A stretch of 8,440 nt of DNA from contig JAEWQC010000168.1 in NCBI GenBank assembly GCA_023399355.1, forward strand, positions 1 through 8,440, in the 5' to 3' direction. This DNA comes from Bacillota bacterium. GTDB lineage: Bacteria > Bacillota > Clostridia > Acetivibrionales > DTU013. This document shows, piece by piece, positions 6,486 through 8,440 of this stretch (positions within the stretch are counted from its first letter, which is position 1; every line of letters begins with the position of its first letter). The notes under the pieces are model-generated. The model ran no database searches. It saw nothing but the letters and a program-made list of their open reading frames with translations, and was not told the DNA's origin. The position numbers were made by a program, and so were the translations under genes.

Positions 6486-6818
6486 ATGAATGCGGCTGAA
6501 CTGGCTGTCAAGCTGGAAGGTCATCTTATTACCGGAGAGAAGGGAAATTCTGTTCAGATAGAAGGAGCATACTGCTGCGACCTGCTCAGCTGGGTAATGT
6601 CGCATGCCGGCAAAGGAGCTGCGTGGATCACGGTACATACGCATCTGAATATTGTTGCAGTAGCATCGCTGGCAGAATTGTCCTGCATCATCATACCGGA
6701 GGGGATTGCAGTGGAAGAGGCTGTTGCAAAGAAGGCCGCTCAGGAGGGCATCCCGGTCATATGTACAAAACACAATGCCTACGAGATTTGCTGCATCATA
6801 CATGATTGCGGCTTATAG
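6486..6818 (+). CDS. DRTGG-domain protein (second paralogue), cysteine-rich
   Basis: Single DRTGG-domain protein of 110 residues, related to the 4174-4521 product: LEGHLITGEKGN and YCCDLLSWVMSH align with LGAELLTGSDSD and CGSDLMSDVMAY of that protein. Then come AWITVHTHLNIVAVASLAEL, CIIIPEG and GIPVICTKHNAYEI. It has seven cysteines (30, 31, 67, 93, 102, 103, 108), more than its paralogue, with a CC-x4-C cluster at the C-terminus. ATG 6486 is chosen because the family starts here and GAGGGGG (6473-6479) lies 6 bases upstream. The frame stays open upstream through the repeat tract to 6234. The PHP gene begins 9 bases downstream, so they are co-translated. Function is unproven; a partner or regulatory domain for the hydrogenase-like sensor is inferred from position. 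Confidence 0.83.
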   Translation: MNAAELAVKLEGHLITGEKGNSVQIEGAYCCDLLSWVMSHAGKGAAWITVHTHLNIVAVASLAELSCIIIPEGIAVEEAVAKKAAQEGIPVICTKHNAYEICCIIHDCGL

Positions 6819-6827
6819 GATAAATAG

Positions 6828-7535
6828 ATGAATTATGCGTACGATCTGCACATCCATTCGGCTCTTTCACCCTGTGCCGACAATGAAATGACACCGAATA
6901 ACATCGTAAATATGGCTGTTTTGAAAGGCCTTGATGTCATTGCGCTTACGGATCACAATTCCGGAGCGAATCTTGAAGCTGTCGGCAGATGTGCAGAAAA
7001 AGCCGGGTTGCTGTTCATACCCGGCATGGAGGTTGAAACTGCTGAGGAAGTTCACCTTGTATGTCTCCTGCCGGATATTGCAAATGCGCTCGAACTAAAT
7101 GGGCAAATTTCCGGAGCTCTTCCTGCCATAGCAAACAGGGAGGACATATTCGGCAGGCAGCTCATTATGGACGAAAACGACATCGTGACCGGTGAGGAGA
7201 AACAGATGCTGATTACGGCTGCGTGCCTTACAGTGGATGAGGTTTGCCGGAGGGTGAACCGTCTGGGAGGTGTAGTGATTCCGGCGCATGTGGACCGATC
7301 CTCCTATAGTATCCTTTCAAATCTGGGGATGGTTCCTAAAAATCTTCCTGTCGGAAATCTAGAGATTTCTCGAAGTTGTGATCAATATTTATTCAGAACC
7401 ACCAGACCCGAACTGGACCATTACAATCTGATCAAATCTTCGGATGCCCATTCTTTGGAAGATATACTGGAGAGGGAAAGTTTTCTGGATTTGAGGTCAC
7501 TTTCTGTCCAGGCTTTGTTGGAAGCATTGAAATAA
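6828..7535 (+). CDS. PHP-domain metal-dependent phosphoesterase
   Basis: Predicted phosphoesterase of the PHP (polymerase and histidinol phosphatase) superfamily, 235 residues, a single domain. Metal-site residues are visible in order: His8 and His10 in DLHIHSALSPC, Asp42-His43 in TDHNS, Glu68 in PGMEVET, His76 in EVHLVCL, His153 in PAHVDRSS, and Asp205/His207 in SSDAHS. The full set suggests an active enzyme with a two- or three-metal centre. It resembles TrpH/YciV-type stand-alone PHP proteins, but is shorter and lacks an obvious extra domain. It is the last gene of the sensory operon, after the second DRTGG gene. A role in removing a phosphate from a protein partner of the ATPase, or in hydrolysing a nucleotide signal, would fit but is inference. 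The start has only a weak AGGA (6817-6820) seven bases upstream, consistent with coupling to the previous gene. Confidence 0.9.
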   Translation: MNYAYDLHIHSALSPCADNEMTPNNIVNMAVLKGLDVIALTDHNSGANLEAVGRCAEKAGLLFIPGMEVETAEEVHLVCLLPDIANALELNGQISGALPAIANREDIFGRQLIMDENDIVTGEEKQMLITAACLTVDEVCRRVNRLGGVVIPAHVDRSSYSILSNLGMVPKNLPVGNLEISRSCDQYLFRTTRPELDHYNLIKSSDAHSLEDILERESFLDLRSLSVQALLEALK

Positions 7536-7544
7536 AAGATATAG

Positions 7545-7562
7545 AAATTTTCATGAAAATTT
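7545..7562. repeat. Perfect 18-bp AT-rich palindrome after the PHP gene
   Basis: AAATTTTCATGAAAATTT reads identically on both strands. It begins 10 bases after the PHP stop and lies 55 bases upstream of the NuoE promoter. It could be an operator or a weak hairpin. It lacks a following T-run on the + strand, so it is not called a terminator. Confidence 0.6.
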
Positions 7563-7583
7563 GTCAAAAAAAGTACGGATTTT

Positions 7584-7598
7584 TGTACATAAAGTACA
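7584..7598. repeat. Inverted repeat TGTAC-N5-GTACA upstream of the NuoE promoter
   Basis: TGTAC-ATAAA-GTACA is a 15-base dyad ending 18 bases before the -35 box at 7617. A further GTAC half-site lies at 7573-7576. The position suits an activator or second repressor. A weak hairpin followed by TTTATTTT is the alternative. Confidence 0.4.
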
Positions 7599-7616
7599 TT
7601 TATTTTCAGGAAGCAG

Positions 7617-7645
7617 TTGAATTAAGCGCTCAAGTTTGTTATAAT
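7617..7645 (+). promoter_or_regulatory. Extended -10 sigma-A promoter of the bifurcating hydrogenase operon
   Basis: TTGAAT (7617-7622) and TATAAT (7640-7645) are 17 bases apart, with TG-N (7637-7639) directly before the -10, giving an extended -10 promoter. Initiation near 7652 would leave a leader of about 64 bases before the NuoE ATG at 7716. It lies just upstream of a perfect Rex operator. Confidence 0.85.
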
Positions 7646-7655
7646 ATTAACATCT

Positions 7656-7673
7656 TTGTTAAATACTTAACAA
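7656..7673. promoter_or_regulatory. Perfect Rex operator at the transcription start
   Basis: TTGTTAA-ATAC-TTAACAA matches the clostridial Rex consensus TTGTTAA-N4-TTAACAA at all 14 defined positions. It begins 11 bases after the -10 box, over the first transcribed bases, so bound Rex would block initiation or early elongation. NADH build-up would relieve this and switch on hydrogen-evolving NADH re-oxidation. Confidence 0.92.
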
Positions 7674-7715
7674 CCGTTGGAAACATAAAAAAATACTGAT
7701 TGGGGGTCTTGCAAA

Positions 7716-8204
7716 ATGAGTAACTGCCTCTGTGGTTGCGTTGATGAAAAAGAACGTAAATTGCAGGAAATCATTGAAAAATACAGGGATACGAAGGGTG
7801 CGCTGATTCCTGTACTGCACGAAGTTCAGGAGATATATGGATATCTTCCCATGAACGTACAAAAGCAAATTTCTGAAAGCATGAATGTTCCTCTCTCCGA
7901 GATTTACGGAGTAGTAACATTTTACACACAATTTTCATTAAAACCAAAGGGTAGATTCAAAGTGAGTGCTTGTATGGGAACTGCCTGCTACGTCAAGGGT
8001 TCAAACAAGATTCTGGACGAACTTCAGGAAAAGCTTGGGATAAACGTGGGGGATTGTACGGAAGACGGCAAGTTCTCTCTGGACGCATGCCGTTGTATCG
8101 GTGCCTGCGGTCTGGCGCCGGTCATCATGATAAACGATGATGTTTATGGAAGACTTACTGCCGAAGATATTGAAAAGGTTCTGGAAAAATACAAGGATAT
8201 TTAG
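7716..8204 (+). CDS. hydC: NuoE/HydC-type [2Fe-2S] subunit of electron-bifurcating hydrogenase
   Basis: Small thioredoxin-like [2Fe-2S] subunit, 162 residues, equivalent to NuoE (24 kDa) of complex I and HydC of the NADH- and ferredoxin-dependent [FeFe]-hydrogenase complex (HydABC). An N-terminal helical part (LQEIIEKYRDTKGALIPVLHEVQEIYGYLP, in segments) precedes IYGVVTFYTQFSLKPKG, the usual family signature. The cluster ligands are Cys86 and Cys91 (ACMGTAC) and Cys127 and Cys131 (CIGAC), with the standard spacing. It relays electrons between NADH-site flavin and the other subunits. It is first in its transcript, behind a promoter and Rex operator; HydB and HydA are expected beyond the window. 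The N-terminus adds three closely spaced cysteines (C4, C6, C8). The SD is a GGGGG run 9 bases before the ATG. A formate- or NADP-linked homologue is a less likely alternative. Confidence 0.92.
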   Translation: MSNCLCGCVDEKERKLQEIIEKYRDTKGALIPVLHEVQEIYGYLPMNVQKQISESMNVPLSEIYGVVTFYTQFSLKPKGRFKVSACMGTACYVKGSNKILDELQEKLGINVGDCTEDGKFSLDACRCIGACGLAPVIMINDDVYGRLTAEDIEKVLEKYKDI

Positions 8205-8308
8205 GAACAACCGGATAGGGATTTGGTAAAAACCGGATAAGGATTTTAGGACCAACCGGATAAGGATTTTAGGAACAACTGGGACAAGGATCTTAAGGAA
8301 CTGCCGGA
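8193..8308 (+). repeat. Five degenerate copies of a ~23-bp unit over the NuoE stop codon
   Basis: Units start AAGGAT or AGGGAT and mostly end CCGGAT, at about 8193, 8217, 8239, 8262 and 8286; copies 3 and 4 are nearly identical (AAGGATTTTAGGA start). The first copy codes the last Lys-Asp-Ile and the TAG stop of the NuoE gene. The array fills almost all of the 124-base spacer before the TTG-start ATPase gene. Confidence 0.85.
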
Positions 8309-8328
8309 CATGACGGGAGAACACTGGA

Positions 8329-8440
8329 TTGAGAGATATATCGCTGCATATACTCGATATAATACAAAATTCGACAGCGGCCAATTCAACTCTGATTAAG
8401 GTAATAATACGGACAGAGACTCAAAGTGGCTTGTTGGAAG
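8329..8440 (+). CDS. HATPase-domain protein of hydrogenase operon, N-terminal fragment
   Basis: 3' truncated by the window end; 37 codons visible. It begins LRDISLHILDIIQNSTAANS and continues TLIKVIIRTETQSGLLE. This matches the N-box helix (I-x-D-I-x-Q-N-S) and first strand of the stand-alone GHKL ATPases that follow NuoE genes in clostridial hydrogenase operons. TTG 8329 is taken as the start because a TGA at 8311-8313 closes the frame upstream, no ATG or GTG lies between, and GGGAGA (8315-8320) is 8 bases before it. The competing ATG at 8310 is in another frame that stops at 8398-8400. It would be the second ATPase of this type in the window. The remaining domains are not visible. Confidence 0.78.
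   Translation, partial: MRDISLHILDIIQNSTAANSTLIKVIIRTETQSGLLE

Noticed and set aside
5985..6803. Long minus-strand frame (272 codons) and a related 73-codon frame at 6290-6511 with Phe/Leu/Ser/Val repeats
   Set aside because: The frame is long only because the purine-rich repeat at 6295-6452 has no stop codons on its complement; the flanks are antisense to recognised genes.
8310..8400. ATG 8310 as start of the gene after NuoE
   Set aside because: That frame ends at TAA 8398-8400 and shows no family match, while the TTG 8329 frame gives a recognisable ATPase N-terminus and stays open to the window end.

Overview
The window looks like an anaerobic, fermentative Firmicute of the class Clostridia. 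The grounds are mid-to-low GC, strong purine-rich Shine-Dalgarno sequences, mixed ATG/GTG/TTG starts, sigma-A promoters, Rex-type operators, and a clostridial hydrogenase gene cluster. Genus cannot be fixed from the sequence alone. All genes seen are on the + strand.

Region 1 (1-2707) is a carbohydrate or polyol segment. It holds the 3' part of a zinc-dependent medium-chain sugar-alcohol dehydrogenase and an FGGY-family sugar kinase, probably acting in sequence (oxidation of a polyol to a ketose, then phosphorylation). Region 2 (2734-4030) is a single transcription unit: a consensus promoter, a secreted protein with a copper-amine-oxidase N-terminal-type (stalk) domain, and a rho-independent terminator.

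Region 3 (4093-7535) is the most interesting part. A promoter whose -35 box lies inside a near-perfect Rex operator drives five tightly packed genes: a DRTGG-domain protein, an RsbW-like HATPase, an iron-only hydrogenase-like protein, a second DRTGG protein and a PHP-domain phosphoesterase. The hydrogenase-like protein has two N-terminal [4Fe-4S] clusters, an H-cluster domain with all four cluster cysteines, and a C-terminal Fe-S domain. It lacks the proton-transfer cysteine, as in putative sensory [FeFe]-hydrogenases. Together the genes resemble a redox/H2-sensing signal module rather than a catalytic hydrogenase operon.

Region 4 (7545-8440) starts a second unit. It has an extended -10 sigma-A promoter followed at once by a perfect Rex operator, then the NuoE/HydC-type [2Fe-2S] subunit of an electron-bifurcating hydrogenase, then the start of a second HATPase gene with a TTG start, cut by the window end. 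The HydB (NuoF-like) and HydA catalytic genes would be expected just downstream. The sensory unit and the hydrogenase unit therefore appear to share NADH/NAD+ control through Rex.

A pattern not explained by the genes runs through the window. At four gene 3' ends (dehydrogenase, kinase, hydrogenase-like protein, NuoE) the last codons lie in a short tandem repeat that continues into the intergenic spacer; in three of the four the stop codon itself is inside the repeated unit. The largest, a purine-rich Lys/Asp/Glu-coding tract at 6295-6452, joins the hydrogenase-like gene to the second DRTGG gene through three reading frames.
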